A stretch of 64,000 nt of DNA, from positions 5,580,001 to 5,644,000 of the forward strand of contig NZ_CP063373.1 of NCBI RefSeq assembly GCF_015160855.1, read 5' to 3'. The position numbers were made by a program, and so were the translations under genes. Source of the DNA: Streptomyces ferrugineus (lineage in GTDB: Bacteria > Actinomycetota > Actinomycetes > Streptomycetales > Streptomycetaceae). The notes beneath the pieces are model-generated. The model was not told the origin of the DNA. It did not search any database and saw only the letters and a program-made list of their open reading frames with translations. This document shows, one piece after another, positions 12,101 through 18,860 of this stretch; positions within the stretch are counted from its first letter, which is position 1; the number at the start of each line of letters is the position of its first letter.

Positions 12101-14873
12101 TGTTGACGGCGGTGCCCCGGACGAGGGCCAGCACCGGATCGCTGTCCCGCAGCGCGTCGTCGAGACGGGCCAGGACGAGGGCCGCTCCGCCCTCGCCGGG
12201 CACGATGCCGTCGGCGGCGGCGCCGAAGGGGCGGCTGCCGCCGGTCGGGGACAGTGCGCCGGCCCGGGCGAGCAGTCGGTGGCCGGTCGGGGTGAGGGCG
12301 AGTTGGACGCCGCCGACGACGGCTACGTCGCACTCGCCGCTCTGGAGGCTGCGCCGCGCCAGATGGAGGGCGACGAGCGCCGAGGAGCAGGCGGTGTCGA
12401 CCGCGAGGGCGGGGCCGTCGAGGTCCAGTGTGTGGGAGAGGCGGGCGGCGATCAGGTTGGGCAGGTTGCCGGTGAGGGCGCCGGGATGGGCGGCCAGGTC
12501 GCCGCCGCCGGTCGAGGCGAGGATCTCGCGGTATCCGCTGTCGCCGACGGCGGCGAACACACCGACCCTGCGGCCGCTGCGACGCGCTCCCGCGTATCCG
12601 GCGCGCTCCAGGGCTTCGTGGGCCAGTTCCAGGAAGATCCGCGCCTGTGGGTCGGTGGCGCGGGCCTCCTCGTCGTCCATGCCGAAGCAGTCGGCGTCGA
12701 AGTGCGCGGGGTCGGGGAGGAAGGAGCCGAAGAGGTCGGGGGCGTCGTCCCATCGGTCCTCCGGTACGGCCGTCAGCGTGTCGCGGCCGGAGAGGAGCAA
12801 CTCCCAGAACGCCTCGGGAGTTTGGGCGCCGGGGAAGCGGCAGGCCATGCCGAGGACGGCCACTGGCCCGTTCCCCGAGGGCTCGCCGGACGCCTTGGAG
12901 ACCCGCCCCGCCACGGTCGCTCCGCCACCCTCCCCGGTCAGGGACAGCACATGCCGGGCCAGCGCAGCCACGGTGTCATGGTCGCGCAGTGCCCGGGGCT
13001 CCACCGTGACGGAGAAGGCGTCCTCGATACCGGCGATGACCGTCATCGCCTTCAGTGAGGAGCCTCCGAGGGCGAAGAAGCGGTCGTCCCGGTCGATGGC
13101 CGCCGGGGCGAGGTCCAGTGCCTGTGCCCAGATCCCCCGGATCGCCTCCTCGACGTCATGCCGTGAATGCGGCGCGTCCCTGCGCGGTCGGTCCTGCGCC
13201 CGCACCGCCGCCGCCAACCGCTCCTCGACGGCCGCGTAGGCACCCGCCTCGAACCGGTCCCGCATCAGCGCTCGCCGCAGCTTGCCGCTGGTCGTCCGGG
13301 GAAACGCCCCCGGTGGCAGGGGCAGCACCCGTACGTCGTCGTGGCCCAGTGCCTCGCGGACCCGGGCCGCCGCAGCGTCCAGCACCGGAAGTGCCGTGGC
13401 CAGGGCGGGTCTTGCCCATTGAACGAACACCACCACCCGGTCGCCCCCGGTGTCCGGATCGGGGGACCCGATCGCCGCCACCGTCCCCTCGGGCAGCCCC
13501 GGAGTGGCCGCGGCGGTCTCCTCCAGGTCGGGTGCGTGGAAGGTGCGGCCGCCGACGAACACGACGTCCTTGTGCCGGCCGGTGACGCACAGCCGGCCCT
13601 CGCTCAGGAAGCCCAGATCGCCCGTGCGCAGCCAGCCCTCGGAGAACGCGGACGCGCTCGCCTCGGGACTGCGGTGATAGCCGCGTGCGAGCTGCGGACC
13701 GCGCACCTCGACATGACCGACGCGCCGGTCGCCGAGAGCTTTGCCGGAGTCGTCGGTGACCCGGATCTCGCAGTCCGGGACGGGGCGGCCCACGTCCATG
13801 AACTCGACGGTGTCCGGGCCGGGTGCCGCGGGGACGGCCCTGCCTCGGCTCAGCGCCCCGCGCTCCAGGCGCAGGGGCGCGGCGACCTCCCCGAGCGGGG
13901 GCACCGTCACGGCGAGAGTGGACTCGGCCAGTCCGTACACGGGAAGCATGGCCGTGGAGTTCAGCCCGGCCGGCTCCGCCTTGGCGGTGAACTCCCGCCA
14001 CACGCGCGGTGCGATGGGCTCGGCGCCCACGAGCATCAGGCGTACACCACTCAGGTCCAGTCGGTCCCAGGTGCCGGCCGGCACGCGCCGCACCGCGAGG
14101 GCGAGCGCGAAGTTCGCCGCCGACAGCAGGGTCGCCCGGTGCCGTGCCACCGACTCCAGCCACAGCGCCGGGCGCTTGGCGAAGGTGAGGGGTTCGAGCC
14201 GTATCTGCTTCAGACCGGCCGCCATGGGGACCAGATGGGTGCCGATCAGACCCATGTCGTGGAAGTACGGCATCCAGGTGGCCACGACGTCGTCGGGTGT
14301 GACGGCGGTGGCGGCGCGGATCTGGCGGAGGTTGGCGAGGACGGCCTGGTGGGTGAGTTCCACGCCCTTGGGGTCGCCGGTGCTGCCGGAGGAGAACTGG
14401 AGGAACGCCAGGTCCCGCGGGCTCCGGTGGGGCAGCGCGCGCAACGGGCGGGCCTCGCGCAGCGCGCCCAGCCGCAGGGCCCGCACCGGTTCCGGGAGTT
14501 CGGCGAACAGGTCCTCGCCGGCGTCGTCGACCAGGACGGCGGGCCGGCCGAGGAACTCCCACACCGGTGCGACCCGGCGCGGCTCCGGTGCGAGCGGGAC
14601 GGGCACGAGCCCAGCGGCCAGCGCTCCCCAGAACATCGGCTGGAAGTTAGCGCCGAGGGTGGCGAGGAGCGGGACGGGGGTACCGGGCCGGAGTCCCGCC
14701 GCGCGCAGGCCGCCCGCCACGCGCAGTGCGTCGTCGCGGAGCTCGGCGAAGGTCACGGTGTGCTCGTCGCCGTCGCCTCGGACATGGACGACGACCTGGC
14801 CGGGGTGCTGCTCGGCGGCGCGCAGCAGTACGTCGAGGAGGGTGACAGCGGCAGGGGGCCCGGGAGTCGGCAT
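3102..14873 (-). CDS. hybrid FAAL-PKS-NRPS megasynthase with C-terminal acyl-ACP-reductase-like domain
   Basis: A single 3923-aa protein. Domains in order: fatty acyl-AMP ligase (about 1-560; FSSGSTGDPKGV near 160); carrier (Ser606); ketosynthase (Cys829, HGTGT near 962, NVGH near 1000); acyltransferase (GHS, Ser1267; HAFH at 1363-1366, the malonyl-type signature); ketoreductase (GGAGGLG near 1733, Tyr1873); carrier (Ser2006); condensation domain (HHSAADG, 2195-2201); adenylation domain (about 2500-2990, TSGSTG near 2643, Lys2988); carrier (Ser3050); second condensation domain (HHLIGDG, 3246-3252); and residues about 3545-3923, which resemble the cyanobacterial long-chain acyl-ACP reductase (Rossmann motif VVGCGSIG near 3697, candidate active-site Cys3855). 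There is no thioesterase or classical R domain. The likely route loads a fatty acid, adds one malonate with keto reduction, joins one amino acid and releases reductively. The specificity pocket read by eye (about D-A-R-S-V-V-L-I-N) matches nothing I know. The chosen ATG has an AGGAAGG site five bases upstream. No phosphopantetheinyl transferase or MbtH gene is nearby. Confidence 0.93.
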   Translation of the reverse strand: MPTPGPPAAVTLLDVLLRAAEQHPGQVVVHVRGDGDEHTVTFAELRDDALRVAGGLRAAGLRPGTPVPLLATLGANFQPMFWGALAAGLVPVPLAPEPRRVAPVWEFLGRPAVLVDDAGEDLFAELPEPVRALRLGALREARPLRALPHRSPRDLAFLQFSSGSTGDPKGVELTHQAVLANLRQIRAATAVTPDDVVATWMPYFHDMGLIGTHLVPMAAGLKQIRLEPLTFAKRPALWLESVARHRATLLSAANFALALAVRRVPAGTWDRLDLSGVRLMLVGAEPIAPRVWREFTAKAEPAGLNSTAMLPVYGLAESTLAVTVPPLGEVAAPLRLERGALSRGRAVPAAPGPDTVEFMDVGRPVPDCEIRVTDDSGKALGDRRVGHVEVRGPQLARGYHRSPEASASAFSEGWLRTGDLGFLSEGRLCVTGRHKDVVFVGGRTFHAPDLEETAAATPGLPEGTVAAIGSPDPDTGGDRVVVFVQWARPALATALPVLDAAAARVREALGHDDVRVLPLPPGAFPRTTSGKLRRALMRDRFEAGAYAAVEERLAAAVRAQDRPRRDAPHSRHDVEEAIRGIWAQALDLAPAAIDRDDRFFALGGSSLKAMTVIAGIEDAFSVTVEPRALRDHDTVAALARHVLSLTGEGGGATVAGRVSKASGEPSGNGPVAVLGMACRFPGAQTPEAFWELLLSGRDTLTAVPEDRWDDAPDLFGSFLPDPAHFDADCFGMDDEEARATDPQARIFLELAHEALERAGYAGARRSGRRVGVFAAVGDSGYREILASTGGGDLAAHPGALTGNLPNLIAARLSHTLDLDGPALAVDTACSSALVALHLARRSLQSGECDVAVVGGVQLALTPTGHRLLARAGALSPTGGSRPFGAAADGIVPGEGGAALVLARLDDALRDSDPVLALVRGTAVNNDGRSLSLLAPNPRTQREVITQAYGECGIDPDTVSYVEAHGTGTPVGDPIEAQSLGHAFPPRADGRPRLLGSVKANVGHLLNAAGMPSLVKTILALRHRQIPPSPNTTPPAPYLERVAPGFRLVTERREWQAPGPLIAGVNAFGFGGTNAHAVLEEPPGRTTSPTPPADGPHLLTLSAHSADALRAATADLAVHVRGHPSLREADICATVNTARDDGRHRLAVVADGDLADRLQAARPADFTVARTRPRTVFLLPGQGAQTPGQGRALYRSAPAFRAVLDEASSLTGPVLGRSLAEWCLDPRVAPGELARTEVAQPLLVAFGVGLARQLGEWGVSADAVAGHSVGEIAAACVAGSLSLAEAVGFAARRGRLVGELALPGAMAAVRGDEDTVAEFAGSVSIAAVNGPAQVVISGAEDAVDRAVTELTRRGVATRRLRVSHAFHSPLLEPALDPLRDAARTLTVKPSAVPMLSTVTGEWRPGLTPAYWQRHAVEPVRFGAAVERLLDEGYDTFVELGPGDTLGAAVRAVAGPQGAGDVEVLSTGPSSATGATPRALLETAGRLWARGTALDRTTPAAGRPRVPVPTYPFRRSRHWPRRADAVPVVRRLDWRAAPLTPAEGPGVVRLLGGDRALGRALGERLTGRGVTVVMDDAVHDQAPAPADTVVWLAEAEAPHDLDAATKATVTALRHALDHLPADCSRLLVVTEDAYVTGTPTQRTSPAQALPHGLALALPQEHPGLAARGVDLSSGDTLAARVDALERELYSAHESGAGGAVAWRSGRRLGRAPDDAADAPTGPGELPPDGTYLITGGAGGLGSALARDLAGRGACELILTGRSATLPEDLLAGLRARGARAARYHAADVSDEAAVEALFAELPPLDGVFHAAGTVRPGSLRSKSDAEIERTLAAKVRGTALLAEALRRHGQEPAVRVAFSSVSSVLPGLAGALGDYAAANAFLDAFAAAERAAGRPWQSIGFGPVADTGLAAGAPPRARGLSPMTPGAAIAGLRAAVATGAAHVLVTAPETPAPAPGHSTASVAGHPVATGPDAARTADLIRRLLAEALHRAPEDIADDEQFLGLGLDSLTAVDLARRLETELGLPLPATLLFEYRTVAELATHLGTQSPEARETPAPVSRAQENPPSPLTPLQLAFLTTEALYEGVTAYGCIRQTIRGPLDPGLLGRALARLAARHPMLRLRITADGTPPRQFIAPAGPTDTAPRWYEVHEPDAAAPPLPELEQRLYNRPFDLTVEDPVRALLVRDRDEAHLLLVVHHSAADGFSLKVLCEELWSLYTSLAHGRPGELPPLSTEFADYAALVDADRRSPAFIRDQRYWRERIAGHTPAALPYDGDPQALPAPPLTHHQSTLDASLTATLREVAARHDVSLFHLLLAVYGRCLARWGGQPAVAVNVARARREAPLPGIDRLVGPLADTLPVFVTVDPDEPVTALARRLRRSWREAESHATLTSPDIAALLPATGPAPRTVAPAGFSFARFPVSHGRDWPVTVTPTAAATASAATRLGLLCWESDDTLHFSWNHPAHLFRRETVERLAKEYALELRAAAEQSAPDRAEGVADRLSARFRATPSAVAVHTGRTTLTYARLDAASTALASRLRASGVGPGDLVGLLTDPGPDTVVGVVGILRAGAGWVPLDPTHPVARMRDQVARTGVTTVVCHTATRTAATALDGITPVMADDRSPVSPSPVGQPPADPDAIAYVIFTSGSTGRPKAVPITHRSMLTYLDWSLSTFGYGPGDHLVQTASVCFDASVRQLLAPLLAGATVHTLTRDLLRDPEALLDRLVDDRITVWSSVPTLWERLLTAAETRARRDGTPPDLSALRWVHVGGEALPAAHVRRWFDLLDTCGGAAGHRIANLYGPTEATINATCHIIDTRPADDVRQLPIGRPVAGTELAVVTEDGRPCAPGEAGELLIAGTGLTPGYLHEPQLTAEAFVERDGRRWYRSGDRVRHSPDGVLEFLGRLDDQVKVRGHRVELGEVEAALLTHPDVARAAVLLVDGRLEAYLEPRTAAAEPDTREVRAFLSRALPPYMLPGRIHTLASMPLTGTGKIDRNRLPTAGEGASAEADTAAPESGTPPATPTEHTVARLWAALLDAPHVTREDDFFDLGGDSILVLELFARLREELPVVPRPTTVYTHRTLGALATALDSAAATPAPDPTPAPDPTSAPDPAPATVRSADPYPLTPSQRGFLLAETIAPEAGTGWLARFRLSGPLRPDVLQRAVDVLVARHPMLRTVFPAGARPPVQQELPDSLRLPVETETLAHPGLLERRIAEEARRRLEPWAWPLLRMRLFTVTPAEHVLLVHAHHLIGDGYSAALLTRELLTAYDHLDRGLPHGLPPLDSTFRDHVTRSAVRPRPHGPEAESYRARLRAPYTPPVLRRPATEGTDPQPAFHTAGFTVDPATTGGLRRLARAAHRTLYAPLLTAYHRVLAELTGQRDLMLGLAVTGREESTADAHRVFGPFAEAVALRPALRGDAFADDLRRLAAEAELARAEGPSELRTAAGLPSHAQFFFTFLDFTSLGAETGGSLSLHPDESDTSLAPPPLGTDVFLAVRPLADGAGLRVTVRASAAALTAGEVTGFAEDMRRQLGQAVRGPGRRRRPRLDAALVGYLPAPQHLAALAGLAHDSPGLGREEIRSLLFPDGRARLLEETGTALGDSGFVALPLFADELAPAGDLAARTARAVEHAAALGAGCVSLAGMIPALTGYGYDVLRETTTDAAITTGHASTTVAVVKTVQAALTATGRRLDELSLAVVGCGSIGTSSLRLLLATAPRPPAGLLLCDLPGSTARLQRLAAELASEYPATRIQVVESGPMLPAACYAADVIVTAVSGATNLLDVDRLRPGTIVVDDSFPHCFDTASALDRTIRQRDVLVVGGGLLALDFTRTRLGDDLPDVASAGFAMRPGIKGTLASCRLESLLHAHLGALGRPGTELPLTHGLVDLPRALAHWDATEAAGVRAAPLHLLDRVIVPDADPRPGRAR
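5548..5601 (-). repeat. three tandem 18-bp units encoding an APDPT-type linker
   Basis: Three near-identical 18-bp units lie inside the megasynthase gene. They encode a Pro/Asp/Ala-rich repeat (PAPDPT-like) between the third carrier domain and the second condensation domain. This is a flexible interdomain linker; slippage here would only change its length. Confidence 0.75.
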
Positions 14874-14958
14874 GTGCTTCCTTCCTCGTCGCACGCGGCG
14901 AGGGGCACGCGGGCGCGCCCCGCCGGCGTCGGGTACCCGGCGGGAGCGTTGTCGATCA

Positions 14959-14999
14959 TTCACCTGTACGACGACGAGTTTCGCCGAACGGTTCACCTG
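14959..14999 (-). promoter_or_regulatory. candidate SARP direct repeats upstream of the megasynthase
   Basis: TTCACCTG occurs at 14959-14966 and again at 14992-14999, exactly 33 bp (three 11-bp steps) apart. On the coding strand they read CAGGTGAA. SARP regulators bind heptamer direct repeats spaced by multiples of 11 bp, and a SARP gene lies immediately upstream. The right-hand copy overlaps its stop codon. The intermediate 11-bp positions are poor matches, so this is a suggestion. Confidence 0.4.
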
Positions 15000-16978
15000 C
15001 GGGTCGAGTGGCCGGTTCCTCGAAGGGCGGCGCCGAGGTCGCCCAGATGCGTCGAGACCGGCCCCAGAGTGAGCAACCCGCTGCCCGCGCCCGCCAGTTC
15101 GTTCACCGCAGGCGAGAGGGCGGCCTGGGCGCGGGCCATGGTCTGCCGGTCGCGCAGGGCCAGTGCGGCACGGGCGGTGAGGCACCACAGGGCCTCCTGG
15201 AGGAGGTCGCGGGGCGGTTCGGGCGTCGCGCGGAGGGCGTCGAGGGCCTCGGCGCGGCGGCCCTGGTCGAGGAGGAGCAGGGGACGCGTCCAAGGGGCGT
15301 ACGGGCCCCAGTCGGTGTGCTCGTCGAAGCGGAGCGGCATGGAGTGCCGCAGGCGCAGACACAGCAGCGCGAGGGGCGGCAGGCCGTGGGCGAGGCCGGG
15401 CATTCCGGCTCCGTCGAGCAGGGCGGTCGCGTCACGGTAGGCCGCCTCCACCTCGGCCATGGGTGCCCGGCCGGTGGCGTCCAGTCGCAGGGCGGCGTAC
15501 CAGCCGGTGAACACGCCCACGAGCGGCCGTTCGTGCCGTGCGGCCAGTGCGTCGGCGGCGGCCGCGTGGTGGTCGGCGGTGGTGAAGTCCCCGAGGGCGC
15601 CGCGGGCTTGGAGGCGGACGAGGTGGCCCAGGATCTCGTACGTGGACAGCCCGTGCCGGGCCGCGAGCGCGATCAGCTCCGCGCCGATCGCGTCCCGGCG
15701 TGGCGCGAGCCCGGTGCGGTCGAAGCACTGCATGAAGGAGGCGTTGAGGGCGAACGCCAGCAGGGCCGGATCGTCGAGGCGGCGGGCGATCTCCTCGGCA
15801 TGGCGGGCGGCCTGCGGGCCACGGGCGCTCCGGGTGCCGCGCGACTCCAGGGCGATGGTGGCGAGCAGCCGCGCCCGGTCCGTGGCTCGGGCCTGCCCCG
15901 GCAGGGCGGCCAGCGTGCGCTCGGCCGCCGCGACGACCTGTGCGGCCTGTTCCGGGTCGTCGAGGCGGGTCCAGATCGCCGGGACGTCGTAGGCGCCGAT
16001 CACCCGCGCGGTCAGTTCGGCATCGCCCAGCTCCTCGGCGGCCGCGACGGCGGCGACCCGGTGCTCGCGGGCGGCCGGCAGTCCGCTGCCGCCGGTCATC
16101 GCGAGGTTGCGCAGCAGGCCGGTCGTGGACTCCAGGCGGGCGCGGGCGTCGGGGGCGACGGCGCGGTCGTAGGCGGCGGCGACCTGCTCCCAGACCCGGC
16201 CGGCCGGATTGTCCGGCGAGCGGCCGAGGCGGTCGGCCTGCCGGAGGATGTCCGTCTCCAGGGCGCGCAGCCCGGGGCCGGGGTCGATGCCCAGGTCGTC
16301 GGCCAGCAGCGTTCGCGCCCTGCGCAGGACGTCGAGGGCGTCGGCCTGACGGCCCGTGCGGTACAGGGCCAGGGCGAGCAGGCGCCAGGCGTTCTCGCGC
16401 CAGGGATGCTCGGCCGCGTGCGCCCGCAGGTCCGCGGCCACGCGGTCGGCCGGACCGAGGTCGAGCAGGGCCTCGGCCCGCAGTTCCACGGCGTGCAGGC
16501 GCAGCTCGGCCAGCCGACGGCTCTCGGCGCGGGCCCACGGCTGCTCGGCGAACTCCGCGTAGGCGGGCCCGCGCCACAGCCCGAGTGCCTCCTCCAGCCG
16601 TACGGTCGCCTCCTTCGGCGGGAGCGTCGCGGCGTCGGCGACGGTCCGCTCGAACCGCCACGCGTCGACCGCGTCCGGCGCGGCGCGCAGGGCGTAACCC
16701 GGGCCCTCGGTGACCAGCAGCCGGGCCGGAGTACGGGGCGGGCGGTCGGGTTCCAGGGCGCGGCGCAGGGCGGCGACGAAGGTGCGCACCGCTCCCACGG
16801 CGTCGCCGGGCGGGTCCGTCCAGAGGTCGTCGACCAAGCGGGCGACGGGCACGACACGGCCCCGGGCGACGATCAGCCGGGCCAGCACCGAGCGGTGTCT
16901 CGGCCCTTTCAGGCCGATCGCGCTGCCGTCCACGTCCCAGGCCGTCACCGGGCCCAGCACGCCGAAGGCAGGGGCCAT
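14993..16978 (-). CDS. SARP/AfsR-type transcriptional regulator with C-terminal repeat region
   Basis: The 661-aa protein starts with a winged-helix OmpR-type DNA-binding domain (FGVLGPVTAWDVDG, then GPRHRSVLARLIVARGRVV) followed by a bacterial transcriptional activation domain (about residues 95-250; YAEFAEQPWARAE, WRENAWRLLALALYRTGRQ). That order defines SARPs. Unlike AfsR it has no P-loop NB-ARC segment. The remaining roughly 400 residues are alanine-rich helical repeats resembling TPR-like modules. The ATG at 16978 is preferred over 17017 because GGAGG lies upstream of it and the domain starts at once. Transcription points into the megasynthase 120 bp downstream, so it is the obvious pathway activator, by inference from position. 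Confidence 0.85.
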   Translation of the reverse strand: MAPAFGVLGPVTAWDVDGSAIGLKGPRHRSVLARLIVARGRVVPVARLVDDLWTDPPGDAVGAVRTFVAALRRALEPDRPPRTPARLLVTEGPGYALRAAPDAVDAWRFERTVADAATLPPKEATVRLEEALGLWRGPAYAEFAEQPWARAESRRLAELRLHAVELRAEALLDLGPADRVAADLRAHAAEHPWRENAWRLLALALYRTGRQADALDVLRRARTLLADDLGIDPGPGLRALETDILRQADRLGRSPDNPAGRVWEQVAAAYDRAVAPDARARLESTTGLLRNLAMTGGSGLPAAREHRVAAVAAAEELGDAELTARVIGAYDVPAIWTRLDDPEQAAQVVAAAERTLAALPGQARATDRARLLATIALESRGTRSARGPQAARHAEEIARRLDDPALLAFALNASFMQCFDRTGLAPRRDAIGAELIALAARHGLSTYEILGHLVRLQARGALGDFTTADHHAAAADALAARHERPLVGVFTGWYAALRLDATGRAPMAEVEAAYRDATALLDGAGMPGLAHGLPPLALLCLRLRHSMPLRFDEHTDWGPYAPWTRPLLLLDQGRRAEALDALRATPEPPRDLLQEALWCLTARAALALRDRQTMARAQAALSPAVNELAGAGSGLLTLGPVSTHLGDLGAALRGTGHSTRR

Positions 16979-17226
16979 GCCTGCCACCGCCCTCCACCGT
17001 CGCGGGTCACCGGACATCGACGGAATGCGCGGTCCGTGGTGATTCCACGATAGGTGGTGATTCCAAGACAGTGGGCCTCCTGTCCGGCCTGCCCTTTCGT
17101 GAGCCCGGCGATCGGAGCCACAGGAGATCGGCGGACATGTCGTGTTCTCGCCGTGACAGGTCGTCGTACAGGGGTCGCCGACGGACCCGAGGTGAGTCCG
17201 GCAGAGGTGACGGGAAGGACTCTGTC

Positions 17227-17775
17227 GTGACGAGAACCCCTGCGGTCAGCATCACCGACGAAACCGTCGCCGCCCGCCCCGACGCGGGCCGGACACGTGT
17301 CGTCCCCATCGGAGTGACCGGGCACCGATCTCTTCCCGCCTCGGTTCTCCCCCACCTGCGCTCCCGGATGCGGGAACTGCTGCGAGAAGGCGCCGATCTG
17401 ACGGTGCTGACCAGCCTCGCTGCAGGTGCCGACCAGCTCTTCGCGAAAGTCGCCCTGGACTGCGGTGTACCGGTCACCGCCGTCATCCCGGGCATGGACT
17501 ACGCGGCCCACCTCGGCAGCGCGACGGATAAGGCGGCGTACCAGCGACTGCTCAGGTGTTGTACGACACGGGTCGATCTGCCCGTCGAGGCGACACACGA
17601 GGAGGCGTACGACGCTGCCGGCCGCTGGATCGTCGATCACTGCGACCGGCTCGTCGCGGTGTGGGACGGCTTGCCGGCCCGGGGTCGGGGTGGCACCGGC
17701 GACATCGTGGCCTACGCCAGACGGACGGGTGTCCCCGTCACCGTCATCTGGCGCACGGGCGCACGGCGCGACTGA
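17227..17775 (+). CDS. SLOG-domain-like nucleotide-sensor protein
   Basis: The 182-aa protein shows GVTGHRSLP near residue 32, TSLAAGADQLFAKVAL, VIPGMDY, and late in the protein VAVWDG followed by GRGGTGDIVAYAR. This is the pattern of the SLOG (Smf/DprA-LOG) Rossmann-like fold, where the glycine-rich loops bind a nucleotide-derived ligand. The family was described as the sensor or ligand-processing arm of nucleotide-based conflict and signalling systems, often next to SLATT membrane effectors, and a SLATT-like gene is adjacent here. GTG 17227 is chosen because GGAAGGA lies about eight bases upstream; longer in-frame starts lack conservation-like sequence. The ligand is unknown. Confidence 0.65.
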   Translation: MTRTPAVSITDETVAARPDAGRTRVVPIGVTGHRSLPASVLPHLRSRMRELLREGADLTVLTSLAAGADQLFAKVALDCGVPVTAVIPGMDYAAHLGSATDKAAYQRLLRCCTTRVDLPVEATHEEAYDAAGRWIVDHCDRLVAVWDGLPARGRGGTGDIVAYARRTGVPVTVIWRTGARRD

Positions 17776-17820
17776 GCCGGTGCAGGCGTTCCCGCCCCGG
17801 GCCGCCGTCGCCGCGACGGG

Positions 17821-18732
17821 TCAACTCCCGACGCCGACCAGCCAGTCGGTGTGCTGCGGCGACATGAGACGCTCCGCCTCCGCGACGGCCTCGGCCCACC
17901 CGTTCTCGGTCACGGTGGTGCCCATCGCGACCCGGAGCATCTCCAGGTCCTGTTCGACGAGGGAGTGCGCATGCGTCAGCGGCCGGTGTCGCCGCACCTC
18001 CTGCCAGGCCACGCCGGCCGCCGCGGCGGCGCTCAGCAGGCCGGTCAGATCCCAGCTCAGCCCGCCCATGGCCCTGAGGGCCGCCGCGATCAGAGCGAGC
18101 GCCGTCAACATGGCGGTGACATACGCCCAGCGCCCCGCGGCATGGCGGGCCTGTGTGGCCCGGTTGCGGTACCAGGTCAGTTGCTCGAGCATGCGATCGC
18201 GCAGATAGATGTCTCGGCGTGCTTCGAAGGGCTTGGACCGCACCGCGCGCATGGCGGGGGTGATCTGGCCGGTGCCGCGGGCGGCGCCCGGCCCGTCCCG
18301 CGGGTCCGCCCAGCCGACCTTTCGCAGCTCCCGCAGCCGCTCCTCCATCCGCTCCACGAACAGGGCGTCCGGGTCGCGAACCTCAGAGCGGAAGGGGCCG
18401 CCGTGGACCATGTACTGCCAGGCGAGCGACTTCAACGTCTCGGCGGCGGCCCGGTGCACCTGCCAGTGCACCCGGGCTCTGCGGCGCGAGCTGTACAGGC
18501 CGAGAGCGACGGACAGCGCGTACAGGACGGCCGCGACGGCTACCGGGATGCGGCTGTTGATCCGCTCGGCGAGCATGGCGCAGGCCGCCGCCAGAAGCAG
18601 CAGGGCCAGTTGTGTGCGAACCGCGTGGAACGACTCGCTCTGACGGGCGATCGCCCAGTGATCGCTTGCCCGGAAGAGTGGAGGCAGATCACTCTCGCCC
18701 ACCGTCGTACTGGGACCCGGAATGCCCCTCAT
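17821..18732 (-). CDS. SLATT-like (DUF4231-type) membrane protein
   Basis: The protein is about 303 aa and convergent with the SLOG-like gene (45 bp between stops). It has two paired hydrophobic helices near the N-terminus (around LALLLLAAACAML and VAVAAVLYALSVAL), a long charged cytosolic helical part with LKSLAWQYMV and RDIYLRDRMLEQLTWYRNRA, and a second helix pair (YVTAMLTALALIAAAL, LTGLLSAAAAAGVAW). Two-helix repeats joined by amphipathic helices are typical of SLATT/DUF4231 proteins, proposed pore-forming effectors paired with nucleotide-sensing SLOG or SMODS proteins. ATG 18732 is preferred over the upstream 18801 start; a G-rich stretch precedes it. Function is inferred from fold and neighbour only. 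Confidence 0.6.
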   Translation of the reverse strand: MRGIPGPSTTVGESDLPPLFRASDHWAIARQSESFHAVRTQLALLLLAAACAMLAERINSRIPVAVAAVLYALSVALGLYSSRRRARVHWQVHRAAAETLKSLAWQYMVHGGPFRSEVRDPDALFVERMEERLRELRKVGWADPRDGPGAARGTGQITPAMRAVRSKPFEARRDIYLRDRMLEQLTWYRNRATQARHAAGRWAYVTAMLTALALIAAALRAMGGLSWDLTGLLSAAAAAGVAWQEVRRHRPLTHAHSLVEQDLEMLRVAMGTTVTENGWAEAVAEAERLMSPQHTDWLVGVGS

Positions 18733-18860
18733 CGACGCCCCCGAAGCGCTCGTTCCCCCCAGAAATTCCGAGTATGGGACCGAAATGGTGAGGATGGCCA
18801 CCCCACTCTTGCGCCATCGCGGCGGGCCATGGGGTGGCCGTCCGGTGAGGGAGGAAGGTC

